DNA from: Streptomyces sp. LUP30
Lineage (GTDB): Bacteria > Actinomycetota > Actinomycetes > Streptomycetales > Streptomycetaceae
Length of the DNA: 64,000 nt
Assembly: GCF_001746365.1 (NCBI RefSeq)
Contig: NZ_MJAJ01000002.1
Coordinates: 218,312-282,311 of the forward strand
Direction of reading: 5' to 3'
Each line of letters begins with the position of its first letter. Position 1 is the first letter of the stretch. The notes below the pieces were generated by a model. It had not been told where the DNA came from and made no database searches. It was given only the letters and a program-made list of their open reading frames with translations. The position numbers were made by a program, and so were the translations under genes. Of the stretch, positions 51,171-59,506 are shown one piece after another.

Positions 51171-52082
51171 GTGGGCATCCTCGACGACAAGGTCGCCATC
51201 GTCACCGGCGGCGGAAGAGGCCTTGGCCGGGCGCACTGTCTGGCGCTCGCCGAGGCCGGCGCGACCGTGGTGGTGAACGACCTCGGCTCCGGCATACACG
51301 GCGAGCAGACCGGTGACTCCCCCGCCGACGAGGTCGTCGCCGAGATCACCAAGCTCGGTGGCCGGGCGATCGCCAACCACTCCTCGGTGACGGACTGGGC
51401 GGCGACCGAGACCATGGTCGCGGACACCGTCGACGAGTTCGGCCGCCTCGACATCGTCGTGAACAACGCGGGCATCGTGCGCGACCGCATGCTGTTCTCG
51501 ATGACCGAAGCCGAGTTCGACACCGTCATCGCGGTGCATCTCAAGGGCACGTTCGCGCTCACCCGGCACGCGTGTGCGTACTGGCGTGAGGCGTCCAAGC
51601 GAGGCGAGCGCGTGGCAGGCCGCGTGATCAACACGACCTCCGGAACCGGCCTGTTCGGCAACCAGGGCCAGTCCAACTACGGGGCCGCGAAGGCCGGGAT
51701 CGCCGGACTCACCGTTCTCACGGCCCTGGAGATGCGCAAGTACGGTGTCACCGCGAACGCCATCTCACCGATCGCCGCGACGCGGATGACGGACGGGCTG
51801 GCCGTCGGCGAGTCCCTCCAGGCCACCGAGGGCTTCGACCCGCGCGACCCGGCCAACGCCTCCGGAGTCGTCGTCTACCTGGCCTCCGACAGCGCGGCCT
51901 GGCTGACCGGCCAGGTCCTGCGCATCGAGGGCAACCGCCTCAACCGCCTCCAGGGCTGGACCGTCGCCGCCGTCCACCCCAGCCGGTCAGGACAGGCCCT
52001 CACCTACGACGAACTCGTCGACGCCGTACCGCAGTTGTACGGCGCCGTTCCCGTGGGCCGGGCGACGGGCGTCGGCCAGTGA
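51171..52082 (+). CDS. MFE-2-type 3-hydroxyacyl-CoA dehydrogenase (SDR)
   Basis: A 303-residue SDR of the 17beta-HSD4/MFE-2 dehydrogenase type: TGGGRGLGRA, VVVNDLGSGIHGE (D for NAD), NNAGIVRDRMLFSM, INTTSGTGLFGNQGQSNYGAAKAG. About 50 extra residues at the C-terminus follow the core (IEGNRLNRLQGWTVAAV...YDELVDAVPQLYG). It should oxidise a 3-hydroxyacyl-CoA to 3-ketoacyl-CoA. Its paralogue at 57861 has the same layout. Its stop overlaps the DoxX-like start (GTGA). Confidence 0.9.
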   Translation: MGILDDKVAIVTGGGRGLGRAHCLALAEAGATVVVNDLGSGIHGEQTGDSPADEVVAEITKLGGRAIANHSSVTDWAATETMVADTVDEFGRLDIVVNNAGIVRDRMLFSMTEAEFDTVIAVHLKGTFALTRHACAYWREASKRGERVAGRVINTTSGTGLFGNQGQSNYGAAKAGIAGLTVLTALEMRKYGVTANAISPIAATRMTDGLAVGESLQATEGFDPRDPANASGVVVYLASDSAAWLTGQVLRIEGNRLNRLQGWTVAAVHPSRSGQALTYDELVDAVPQLYGAVPVGRATGVGQ

Positions 52083-52591
52083 AGGGCCACGACACCGCCG
52101 CCCTCGTGCTGCGCGCGACCCTCGGACCGATGCTCTTCGCGCACGGCTGGAACAAGGTCGCCGGACCGGGCGGGCTCAAGGGCACCACGGGCTGGTTCGA
52201 GGCGCTGGGCCTCCGGCCGGCCGAGGTGCACGCCCGTATGGCGGCCGGCACCGAGATGGCGGCGGGCGTCGGCATCACGCTCGGCGCCGCCAACCCCCTC
52301 CCCGCAGCGGCGGCCGTCGGCCTGATGACCGTGGCCGCGCGCACCGACCACCGCGGCAAGGGCTTCTTCGTCTTCAAGGGTGGCTGGGAGTACGCCGGCG
52401 TCGTGGGCGGCGCGGCCGTCGCACTGGCCGCGCTGGGCAACGGCCGGTACTCGCTGGACGGCCTGCTGCACCGCCGACGCGCCGACACGCGGCACGCGTT
52501 GCTGGCGGCCGGGATCGGCACCGCGAGCGCGGCGGCACTGCTGGCACTGTGCTACCGGCCGGAGCGCGAGCCGGACGAGACAGATCGATGA
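52079..52591 (+). CDS. DoxX-like small membrane protein
   Basis: A 170-residue membrane protein of the DoxX type: LRATLGPMLFAHGWNKV in the first membrane segment, RMAAGTEMAAGVGITLGA, then hydrophobic segments around PLPAAAAVGLM and EYAGVVGGAAVALAALG, and a last helix (HALLAAGIGTASAAALLAL). About four membrane helices are expected, with a charged C-terminus. DoxX relatives are quinone- or redox-associated membrane proteins of unclear function. Its start overlaps the stop of the SDR gene, so it is co-translated with beta-oxidation enzymes, which is unusual. It might anchor the enzymes or feed electrons to the membrane. Confidence 0.75.
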   Translation: MKGHDTAALVLRATLGPMLFAHGWNKVAGPGGLKGTTGWFEALGLRPAEVHARMAAGTEMAAGVGITLGAANPLPAAAAVGLMTVAARTDHRGKGFFVFKGGWEYAGVVGGAAVALAALGNGRYSLDGLLHRRRADTRHALLAAGIGTASAAALLALCYRPEREPDETDR

Positions 52592-52621
52592 GACCGATGA
52601 GGGCAACAAGGGAGAGTCGAC

Positions 52622-53779
52622 ATGGACGCGGCTGACTTCAGCGCGGTGCTGTCCGAGGTCCGGCGTTTCGTGCGGGACCGTGTCGTGCCGCTCGAGGCGG
52701 AGATCGACGAGAAGGACGAGATGCCCCCGGACATCCGCGAGGCGGCCAAGAAGATGGGTCTGTTCGGTTTCGCGCTCCCCGAGGAGTACGGCGGACTGGG
52801 TCTGTCGATGCTCGAAGAGGCCCGGTTGATGTTCGAGCTGGGCTACACGACCCCGTCGCTGCGCTCGATGTTCGGCACCAACAACGGCATCGCGGGTCAT
52901 GTCCTCATGGTCGGCGGTACGGAGGAACAGAAGGCTCAGTGGCTGCCGAGGATCGCGTCGGGTGAGGTTCTGGCGTCGTTCGCGCTCACCGAGCCGGAGG
53001 CCGGTTCCGACCCCTCGACGCTCACCACGAAGGCACATCTCGACGGCGACGACTGGGTGATCAACGGCGCGAAGCGCTACATCACCAACGCCCCGCTCGC
53101 CGACGTGTTCATGGTCTTCGCCCGCACCGACCCCGACGCACCGCGCACCCGCGGCATCTCCACCTTCCTGGTCCCGGCCGGCGCCGCCGGTCTCACCGTG
53201 GCTCCCAAGGACCACAAGATGGGCCAGTTCGGCGCCTGGACCGCGGACGTGTACTTCGACGACGTCCGCGTGCCGGCCTCCGCGCTCGTCGGCGGCGAGG
53301 ACGGCCTGAACCGCGGCTTCGGCACCGCGATGGGCTGTATCGCGCACGGACGGGTCCACATCTCCGCGCTGATGGTCGGCATGGCCGAGCGCCTGGTCGA
53401 CGAGTCCGTGGCGTACGCGAGCACCCGCAAGCAGGCCGGGAGGACCATCGGCTCCTTCCAGCTCGTCCAGGGCTTGATCGCGGACTCGCAGACCGACTAC
53501 TACGCGGGCCGCGCCACCGTCCTGGAGGCCGCCCGCGCCTTCGACGCCGACACGGACACCAAGATCGGGCCGTCCTGCACGAAGTACTTCGCCAGCGAGA
53601 TGGTGTGGCGGGTCGCGGACCGCGCCGTGCAGATCCACGGCGGCGCGGGCTACATGCGCGGAGTCGCCGTCGAGCGCTTCTACCGCGATGCCCGGCTGTT
53701 CCGCATCTACGAGGGCACCAGCCAGATCCAGCAGGTCATCATCGCGAAGGCACTGCTGGGGGAGGCGGCGCGCGGCTGA
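52622..53779 (+). CDS. Acyl-CoA dehydrogenase
   Basis: A 385-residue acyl-CoA dehydrogenase with LPEEYGGLGLSMLEEA, FALTEPEAGSDPSTLTTKA, INGAKRYITNAPLADVF, HKMGQFGAWTADVYF and the C-terminal RIYEGTSQIQQVIIAK. The Glu in YEGT is the catalytic base position of SCAD/MCAD-type enzymes. It should be a self-sufficient homotetramer. It ends the rightward operon and is followed by a very long hairpin. Confidence 0.92.
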   Translation: MDAADFSAVLSEVRRFVRDRVVPLEAEIDEKDEMPPDIREAAKKMGLFGFALPEEYGGLGLSMLEEARLMFELGYTTPSLRSMFGTNNGIAGHVLMVGGTEEQKAQWLPRIASGEVLASFALTEPEAGSDPSTLTTKAHLDGDDWVINGAKRYITNAPLADVFMVFARTDPDAPRTRGISTFLVPAGAAGLTVAPKDHKMGQFGAWTADVYFDDVRVPASALVGGEDGLNRGFGTAMGCIAHGRVHISALMVGMAERLVDESVAYASTRKQAGRTIGSFQLVQGLIADSQTDYYAGRATVLEAARAFDADTDTKIGPSCTKYFASEMVWRVADRAVQIHGGAGYMRGVAVERFYRDARLFRIYEGTSQIQQVIIAKALLGEAARG

Positions 53780-53780
53780 G

Positions 53781-53833
53781 CGCCACATGGGTGAGGGGCT
53801 CCGGGTCACCCGGAGCCCCTCACCCATGTGGCG
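53781..53833. terminator. Perfect 26-bp inverted repeat between convergent genes
   Basis: The arms are 53781-53806 and 53808-53833, exactly complementary, with one unpaired central base. The hairpin begins two bases after the dehydrogenase stop and ends four bases before the end of the convergent dehydrogenase gene. It should terminate both transcripts. The arms hold GGGTGAGGGGCTCCGGGT and its complement. Confidence 0.88.
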
Positions 53834-53837
53834 TCTG

Positions 53838-54956
53838 TCAGATCCCGAGCCTGTCCAGCAACCGCTCGTGGTACACCGCCGGGCCCCCGAACAGCAGCTG
53901 CGAGGACTTGGCCCGTCGGAAGTACAGATGGGCCGGATGCTCCCAGGTGAACCCGATGCCACCGTGGACCTGGATGTTCTCCGTAGCGGCGACCATGTAC
54001 GCCCGTGAGCAGGAAGCGTGCGCCACGGCCGCGGCAACGGGGAAGTCCGGGGAACCCTCGTCGGCCAGCCGCGCCGCCTCACGGGAGGACGCTTCGGCCA
54101 GCTCCACCTGGACGAGCATGTCGGCGCACTTGTGCTTGACCGCCTGGAAGGAGCCGATCGGCCGGCCGAACTGATGACGGACGCGGGCGTGGTCCGCGCT
54201 CGCCTCCAGGCACCGCCGTGCCCCGCCCGCCTGTTCGGCGGCCAGCCCGACCGAGGCGATGTCGAGGACCCTGGCCATGATGCGGCCGCCCACCCCCTCC
54301 GACCCCACGAGGGTCGCGGGCACGGCGTCCAGGGTCACCCGGGCCATGGCCCGGGTGGCGTCCAGCGTCTCCATCGGTTCCGCCGTGAGTCCCGCGGCGT
54401 CCCGCTCCACCGCGAAGAGCGTGGGGCCTGCCACGGTACGGGCGACGACGAGGATCAGGTCTGCCGTCGTACCGTCGACGACGAAGCACTTGCGGCCCCG
54501 TACGGTCCAACCGCCGCCGTCGCCGTCCGGCACGGCGCGCGCGGAGACCATGGCGGGGTCCCAGGAGCCGTGGTCCTCGGCGACGGCGAGGGTGGCCGTG
54601 GTGCGTCCGGCGGCGATGCCGGGGAGGAGGCGTGCGCAGGCCTCTTCGTCCCCCGAGGCCAGCAGGGCGTGGGCAGCCAGGAGGACGGTGGCGAAGAAGG
54701 GCGCGCAGAACAGCGCGCGGCCCATCTCCTCCAGGACGACGCCGAGTTCGACAAGGCCGAAGCCGTCACCGCCGTACTCCTCCGGGATCGCAAGGGCCGG
54801 CAGCCGCAGTTGGTCGGCCGCCTGGGACCACACGGCCGGGTCGAAGCGAGGTTCGCTCTCCATGAGCTTGCGCACGGCATCCTCCGGCGACTTGGCATCC
54901 ATGAACTCCCGTACGGATGCCCGCAGTTCCCGCAATTCGCTCTCGTCGGCGGTCAC
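53838..54956 (-). CDS. Acyl-CoA dehydrogenase, partner subunit
   Basis: A 372-residue chain of the small-subunit type: IPEEYGGDGFGLVELG, LAVAEDHGSWDPAM instead of the flavin loop, FGRPIGSFQAVKHKCADM and VHGGIGFTWEHPAHLYFRRAK. It overlaps the preceding dehydrogenase gene (54953) by GTGA with AAGGAGGT seven bases upstream, so the two chains are made together and probably form an alpha2beta2 enzyme. It is the last gene of the seven-gene leftward operon from 60828. Confidence 0.88.
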   Translation of the reverse strand: MTADESELRELRASVREFMDAKSPEDAVRKLMESEPRFDPAVWSQAADQLRLPALAIPEEYGGDGFGLVELGVVLEEMGRALFCAPFFATVLLAAHALLASGDEEACARLLPGIAAGRTTATLAVAEDHGSWDPAMVSARAVPDGDGGGWTVRGRKCFVVDGTTADLILVVARTVAGPTLFAVERDAAGLTAEPMETLDATRAMARVTLDAVPATLVGSEGVGGRIMARVLDIASVGLAAEQAGGARRCLEASADHARVRHQFGRPIGSFQAVKHKCADMLVQVELAEASSREAARLADEGSPDFPVAAAVAHASCSRAYMVAATENIQVHGGIGFTWEHPAHLYFRRAKSSQLLFGGPAVYHERLLDRLGI

Positions 54957-56197
54957 GGCCGCACCTCCTTGGCAGCGGCGGTCACCGGTTCCTTGGGCAG
55001 GCCCAGGATCCGTTCCGCGAGGATGTTCTTCATGATCTCCTCGGTGCCGCCGAGGATGCGCAACGCCGGTGTGGCGAGGAGGAGTTCGGTCCAGGCGTAC
55101 GTGCCCCACTGGCCGGTGTCGGCGATCGCGCGCGGGCCGAGGGCGTCCGCCACGAAGTGGGCGGCACGGGTGAGGTTCTGGGCGTACATCAGCTTGGACA
55201 CGGACATCTCGGGGCCCGGCGCCACCCCGCCGCGCAGCTTGCGCAGGGCGCGTTCGTTGAGATGCCGGGTGGCCATGACGTCCACGAGGAGTTCGGCGAG
55301 GCGGGCGCGCAGGGCGCGGTCGTCCCACGTCCAGGTGGCGCGCATGAGCGCGGAGAGCCGGTCCGGGGACAGGGCGGCGGCCACCGGACCGACTCCCTCG
55401 CTGCCGACGGTCGCGCGCTCGTTCATCAGGGTGGTCAGGGCGACGGTCCAGCCGCCGTCGACCTCGCCGAGCCGGTGGTCGTCGGGGACCCGTACGTCGG
55501 TGAGGAAGACCTCGTTGAAGTCCGCGCCGCCGGTCATCTGCCGCAGCGGCCGGACCTCGACTCCGGGGGCGTCCATGGGGACGAGGAACGCCGTGATGCC
55601 GCGGTGCTTGGGCGCGTCCGGGTTCGTCCGGGTGAGGGCGAGGCCGATCTGGCTGTGCTGGGCGACCGAGGTCCACACCTTCTGCCCGTTCAGCACCCAG
55701 TCCTCGCCCTCGCGGACGGCCCGGGTCGCCACGCTCGCCAGGTCGGATCCTGCCCCGGGCTCGCTGAACAGCTGGCAGGCGATGGCGTCTCCGCGGTACA
55801 TCGCGGGCAGCCAGCGGTCCTTGACGTGCGGTTGGGCGTGGGCGAGGAGCGTCGGCCCGATCATGCCGAGGCCCACCACGCTCAGCACGCCGGTGTCGGC
55901 CACGTCGTACTCGGATTCGACGGCGTCGTACAGCAGGTCGTGGACCGGGGTCAGGCCCCGGCCGCCGTACTCCACCGGTCCCGTGATCCAGCCGAAGCCG
56001 TTCTCGTGGCGGATCCGCTGCCACAGGCGTGCCCGGCGGACGTGCTCGTGCTCCTCCTCGGGCGGGAGGCTGCTGAAGTACGCCATCGAGTCGTCGCCCT
56101 CGCCCCAGGTGAAGGCGGTGCGGTCGGGGGCCTTCGCCGCGTGCGCGTCGAGGAAGCGGCGCGCCTCGGCGGCGAAGTCCTGCATGTCCTGTTCCAT
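54953..56197 (-). CDS. Acyl-CoA dehydrogenase, large subunit of a pair
   Basis: A 414-residue dehydrogenase: ITGPVEYGGRGLTPVHD, LFSEPGAGSDLASVATRA, GQKVWTSVAQHSQIGLAL, RQMTGGADFNEVFL and GGTEEIMKNILAERILGLPKE. It has an N-terminal extension of about 30 residues with respect to 30992. The WTS and ILAERILGLP features and the coupled partner gene match the FadE large subunits of steroid side-chain dehydrogenases. It should dehydrogenate a bulky acyl-CoA. Confidence 0.9.
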   Translation of the reverse strand: MEQDMQDFAAEARRFLDAHAAKAPDRTAFTWGEGDDSMAYFSSLPPEEEHEHVRRARLWQRIRHENGFGWITGPVEYGGRGLTPVHDLLYDAVESEYDVADTGVLSVVGLGMIGPTLLAHAQPHVKDRWLPAMYRGDAIACQLFSEPGAGSDLASVATRAVREGEDWVLNGQKVWTSVAQHSQIGLALTRTNPDAPKHRGITAFLVPMDAPGVEVRPLRQMTGGADFNEVFLTDVRVPDDHRLGEVDGGWTVALTTLMNERATVGSEGVGPVAAALSPDRLSALMRATWTWDDRALRARLAELLVDVMATRHLNERALRKLRGGVAPGPEMSVSKLMYAQNLTRAAHFVADALGPRAIADTGQWGTYAWTELLLATPALRILGGTEEIMKNILAERILGLPKEPVTAAAKEVRP

Positions 56198-56237
56198 GGC
56201 GGGTCCCTGCTGCTCTCAGGTCGATCTCAGGCCGGTC

Positions 56238-57386
56238 TCAGGTCGAGAGGATCGTCACCGCCGACGCGCCGGGCGCGCCGTACAGGTGGGTGTAGCCGAC
56301 GCGCGGTGTGCCGGGGATCTGGCGGGTGCCCGCCGTGCCGCGCAGCTGGAGGACGATCTCGTGGATCTGGCGCAGTCCGGACGCGCCGATCGGTTCCCCG
56401 TTGCCGAGCAGTCCGCCGTCGGTGTTGACCGGGAGCCAGCCGCCGATCTCGGTGGCGCCCTCGGCGATGAGGCGTTCCTGCTCGCCGTCCTTGCAGAGGC
56501 CGTTCTCCGCCATGTGGATGATCTCCGAACCGGCGTCGGTGTCCTGGAGCTGGGCGACGTCGACGTCCTCGGGGCCGATGCCCGCGCGCTCGTACGCGTC
56601 CCGCGAGGCGTCCACGCTCGGGCTGTCCACGGCCTCGCCGACCGGGAACGACGGGCTCTGCACCTCGAACGCGCCGAGCCTGCGGCTGCGCAGGGCGGTG
56701 GCGCGTACCCGTACGGGTGTGGAGGTGTACTTGTGGGCCTGGTCGGCCCGGCACATCACGATCGCCGCCGCGCCCTCGTTCGGGCCGCAGTACATGAACT
56801 GACGCAGGGGGTGGTTGAGGACCGGGGAGGCGAGGACCTCCTCCGCCGACAGGGGCGTGCGGCGCCAGGCCTTCTCGTTCCCGGCCGCGTTGCGGAAGTT
56901 CTTGGAGGCCACGCGGGCGAGCGACTCGTGGGAGATGCCGTGCTCGTGCATGTAGCGGTTGATCTTCATGCCGAAGAAGTGGGTGGTGAGGAAGAGCCCG
57001 GTCTGCCCGTACCAGGAGGGGATGCCGGCCACGGACGGGTCGGCGGCGAACGCGCCGCGTGGGTGCTTGTCCAGGCCGATGGCGATGGTCAGGTCGTGCT
57101 CGCCGGTCTCGATGGCGCGGGCGGCCAGCGCCACCGCCGTACCGGCCGTCGCGCAACCGTTGAAGACACCGCGCAGGGGTACCCCGGTCAGGCCGAGCCG
57201 GCCGACGATCGCGTCCGGGTTGGCGACCTCGTAACTGCCGATGTAACCACCCTGGATCTGCGGCCAGTTCACGCCCGCGTCGGCCAGGGCCAGCCGTACC
57301 GCGTCCGCGCCCATGTCCAGCGCGGGCTTGCCGGGGAAGCGCCCGAAGGGGTGCAGGCCCACCCCGATGATGACGGCCTCGGTCAT
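56238..57386 (-). CDS. Ltp3/Ltp4-like thiolase-fold lipid-transfer protein
   Basis: A 382-residue thiolase-fold protein from ATG 57386. A Cys is present in VFNGCATAGTAV (C78), but the GHP motif reads GNGEPIGASG (His replaced by Glu), and the C-terminus has GYTHLYGAPGASAVTIL. This set matches Ltp3/Ltp4 proteins in actinobacterial steroid clusters, which cleave C-C bonds with a DUF35 partner. The DUF35 gene (57383) overlaps its start by ATGA. Thiolysis or retro-aldol cleavage are both possible. A strong GAGGAGGAGG ribosome site precedes. Confidence 0.85.
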   Translation of the reverse strand: MTEAVIIGVGLHPFGRFPGKPALDMGADAVRLALADAGVNWPQIQGGYIGSYEVANPDAIVGRLGLTGVPLRGVFNGCATAGTAVALAARAIETGEHDLTIAIGLDKHPRGAFAADPSVAGIPSWYGQTGLFLTTHFFGMKINRYMHEHGISHESLARVASKNFRNAAGNEKAWRRTPLSAEEVLASPVLNHPLRQFMYCGPNEGAAAIVMCRADQAHKYTSTPVRVRATALRSRRLGAFEVQSPSFPVGEAVDSPSVDASRDAYERAGIGPEDVDVAQLQDTDAGSEIIHMAENGLCKDGEQERLIAEGATEIGGWLPVNTDGGLLGNGEPIGASGLRQIHEIVLQLRGTAGTRQIPGTPRVGYTHLYGAPGASAVTILST

Positions 57387-57859
57387 GACGCCTCCTCCTC
57401 GGTCCCGGTGGGTTCCTCGATCTCCGTGAGTTCCTCGGCCGGGGCGAACGCGAACGTCATGACCTCCGTGCCGTCGTCCTGCACCGTGTAGGGCACCAGC
57501 GTCAGCCGCATGGCCTGCCCGATCCACAGCTTGTCGGGGTCGGGTTCGGTCAGTCGCGCCTCGACGAGCAGCTCGCCGGGGAGCTCGATGTATCCGACGG
57601 AGTACGGCTCGAAGGCCTCGGGGCCGTCGTACGGCGGGGACGGCGGGCGGAAGTCCTGCGTCGTGTACGTCCACAGCGTGCCGCGGTCCGCCAGGAGCCG
57701 CTCCTTCGACTCGTCGCTCGCGCACCGGACGCAGGTCGCGGCCGCCGGGAAGCTCACCAGGCCGCACACCCTGCACTCGGAGCCGATCAGCCGGAGGGGT
57801 GCGGCGGCAGGCGGCCAGGTGAACAGGCCCTCCGCGACGGGGCGTTGTGCCGTGGCCAT
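57383..57859 (-). CDS. DUF35 Zn-ribbon/OB-fold protein
   Basis: A 158-residue DUF35 protein with zinc ribbon ECRVCGLVS ... TCVRCASDE (CxxC pairs) and OB fold (LLADRGTLWTYTTQDF; FEPYSVGYIELPGELLVEA). The acidic C-terminal tail (EELTEIEEPTGTEEEAS) is unusual. It precedes and overlaps the Ltp3/4-like gene, so the two probably form a complex. It lies one base after the upstream SDR stop. Confidence 0.86.
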   Translation of the reverse strand: MATAQRPVAEGLFTWPPAAAPLRLIGSECRVCGLVSFPAAATCVRCASDESKERLLADRGTLWTYTTQDFRPPSPPYDGPEAFEPYSVGYIELPGELLVEARLTEPDPDKLWIGQAMRLTLVPYTVQDDGTEVMTFAFAPAEELTEIEEPTGTEEEAS

Positions 57860-57860
57860 C

Positions 57861-58772
57861 TCAGGCTCCGTTCCGGTTGCCCAGGACGTCGGCGTTCGGA
57901 GCCGCCTTGGCCACCAGGTTCGGGACGACGGAGGACAGCTCCTCCGGCGCCCAGCGGGTGTCGGCACTCGCGGTGGGCCCGTTGACCCAGCCCTCCAGTA
58001 CCGTGATGCGGTTGCCGACGACGCCGAACACCCGGCCGGTGACCTCGCGCGAGACGGACGAGCCCAGCCACACCACGAGCGGCGAGATGGCTTCGGGGGT
58101 CAGGTCCTGGCTCTCGGCGGCCTGCTTCATCATCTCGATGTCGTCGGTGAGCCGGGTCAGTGCGGTGGGCGCGATGGCGTTCACCGTCACGCCGTAGCGG
58201 GCGAGTTCGGCGGCGGCGATGAGGGTGAGACTGGCGATGCCGGCCTTCGCCGAGCCGTAGTTGGACTGGCCGGGGTTGCCGAAGATGCCGGACGGGGAGG
58301 TCGTGTTGATCACCCGGGCGTCGTTGTCCCTTCCGGACTTGGCGCGCTCGCGCCAGTACGCGGCCGCGTGGTGCAGGGTGGCGAAGCTGCCCTTGAGGTG
58401 GACGGCGATCACGCTGTCGAAGTCCCGCTCGGTCATCGACACGATCATCCGGTCGCGCAGGATGCCGGCGTTGTTGACCAGTACGTCGAGACCGCCGTAG
58501 GTGTCCACGGCCTGCCGGACGAGCCGGCCGGCGCCCTCCCAGGTGGAGATGTCGTCCGTGTTGGCCACCGCCTCGCCGCCGGCCGCGACGATCTCGTCGA
58601 CCACGCTCTGGGCGGGTCCGGCGGAGGCGCCCGCGCCGTCCCGTCCGCCGCCCAGGTCGTTGACGACGACCTTCGCCCCGTGCGCGGCGAACGCCAGGGC
58701 GTGCGCCCGGCCGATCCCGTTGCCGGCGCCGGTGACGACCGCGATCCGGCCTTCGACCACTCCTTCAGACAT
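57861..58772 (-). CDS. MFE-2-type 3-hydroxyacyl-CoA dehydrogenase (SDR)
   Basis: A 303-residue paralogue of the product of 51171: TGAGNGIGRA, VVVNDLGGGRDGA, NNAGILRDRMIVSM, INTTSPSGIFGNPGQSNYGSAKAG, with the same C-terminal extension (GWVNGPTASADTRW...SSVVPNLV). It should oxidise a 3-hydroxyacyl-CoA with NAD. ATG 58772 has GGAGG eight bases upstream. It is third in the leftward operon of PaaK-like, mini-PaaK, SDR, DUF35, Ltp, and the dehydrogenase pair, a complete beta-oxidation/cleavage set. Confidence 0.9.
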   Translation of the reverse strand: MSEGVVEGRIAVVTGAGNGIGRAHALAFAAHGAKVVVNDLGGGRDGAGASAGPAQSVVDEIVAAGGEAVANTDDISTWEGAGRLVRQAVDTYGGLDVLVNNAGILRDRMIVSMTERDFDSVIAVHLKGSFATLHHAAAYWRERAKSGRDNDARVINTTSPSGIFGNPGQSNYGSAKAGIASLTLIAAAELARYGVTVNAIAPTALTRLTDDIEMMKQAAESQDLTPEAISPLVVWLGSSVSREVTGRVFGVVGNRITVLEGWVNGPTASADTRWAPEELSSVVPNLVAKAAPNADVLGNRNGA

Positions 58773-58795
58773 GCTCGATTCCTCCATCGGAAAGG

Positions 58796-59506
58796 TCAGT
58801 TGGCCTGGGCGAGCAGGACTCGCGGGTTGTCGCTGCCGCAGCCGCAGCGGCCCGCGACGACGCGTCCGGTGACGCCGAGCGGTGTCTCGGGCAGGGGCGA
58901 GGTGCGGCCCTCCCCCGCGGCCACGGTCAGCTGTCCGTCCCGCTCGCCGAACCGCCATTCGGCGGCGTTGACATGGGCGCCGCTCCGCTCGGGGCACTCC
59001 AGCGCGAGAGCCGGTCCCACCGCCGAGATCACGGAGGCGGCCACCCCCACCGCCCGCAGCAGGGGTACGGCGGCGGGCCGGGCCAGCACGACGGGCGTGG
59101 ACCGGAACATCTCACCGATGTCGGCCGTGCCGGCGAGCCCTTCCAGCGTCTCCGCCGACAGGCCGATGACCGCGTGCGGGGTCAGTTCGCGGTGGAAGAC
59201 GGCGGTGCGGCGGTGGTCCCAGCCCATCGCCTCGGCGATGCCGTACGGCACCTTCAGCGTGCGCAGGGCGCCGATGACCGCGAGTCCCCAGAAGCCCTCG
59301 AAGCCGGAGGCGGTGAGCAGGGCCCGCTGCCCGGCGGCGAGGCCGTGTTCGCGCAGCCGTGCGGTGGCCCACTCGGTGTCGCGGGCGAGTTCCGCCCAGG
59401 TCAGCTCCAGGTCCCGCATGCCGTCGGCGGTGGGGAAGCGCAGGAGGTACGCGAGTTCGGGCCGGTCGAGCGTCCTGGCACGGGCCAGGGTGTCGGCGCG
59501 GGCCAT
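58796..59506 (-). CDS. Miniature adenylating-enzyme-like protein, partner of the PaaK-like ligase
   Basis: A 236-residue protein that I cannot assign to a known family with certainty. The N-terminal part (LRFPTADGMRDLELTWAELA, REHGLAAGQRALLTASGFEGF, AIGALRTLKVPYGIAEAMGWD) resembles the first domain of PaaK/LuxE-type enzymes. The C-terminal VVAGRCGCGSDNPRVLL carries the Cys-x-Cys-Gly element found in their second half. The central phosphate loop and TE motif are absent. Its start overlaps the stop of the PaaK-like gene (TGATG). It might be a regulatory or substrate-delivery subunit, or a shrunken paralogue. Confidence 0.7.
   Translation of the reverse strand: MARADTLARARTLDRPELAYLLRFPTADGMRDLELTWAELARDTEWATARLREHGLAAGQRALLTASGFEGFWGLAVIGALRTLKVPYGIAEAMGWDHRRTAVFHRELTPHAVIGLSAETLEGLAGTADIGEMFRSTPVVLARPAAVPLLRAVGVAASVISAVGPALALECPERSGAHVNAAEWRFGERDGQLTVAAGEGRTSPLPETPLGVTGRVVAGRCGCGSDNPRVLLAQAN

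Noticed and set aside
54018..57491. A 1157-residue open frame on the plus strand
   Set aside because: It lies entirely opposite well-supported dehydrogenase, thiolase and DUF35 genes; composition is that of a shadow frame.
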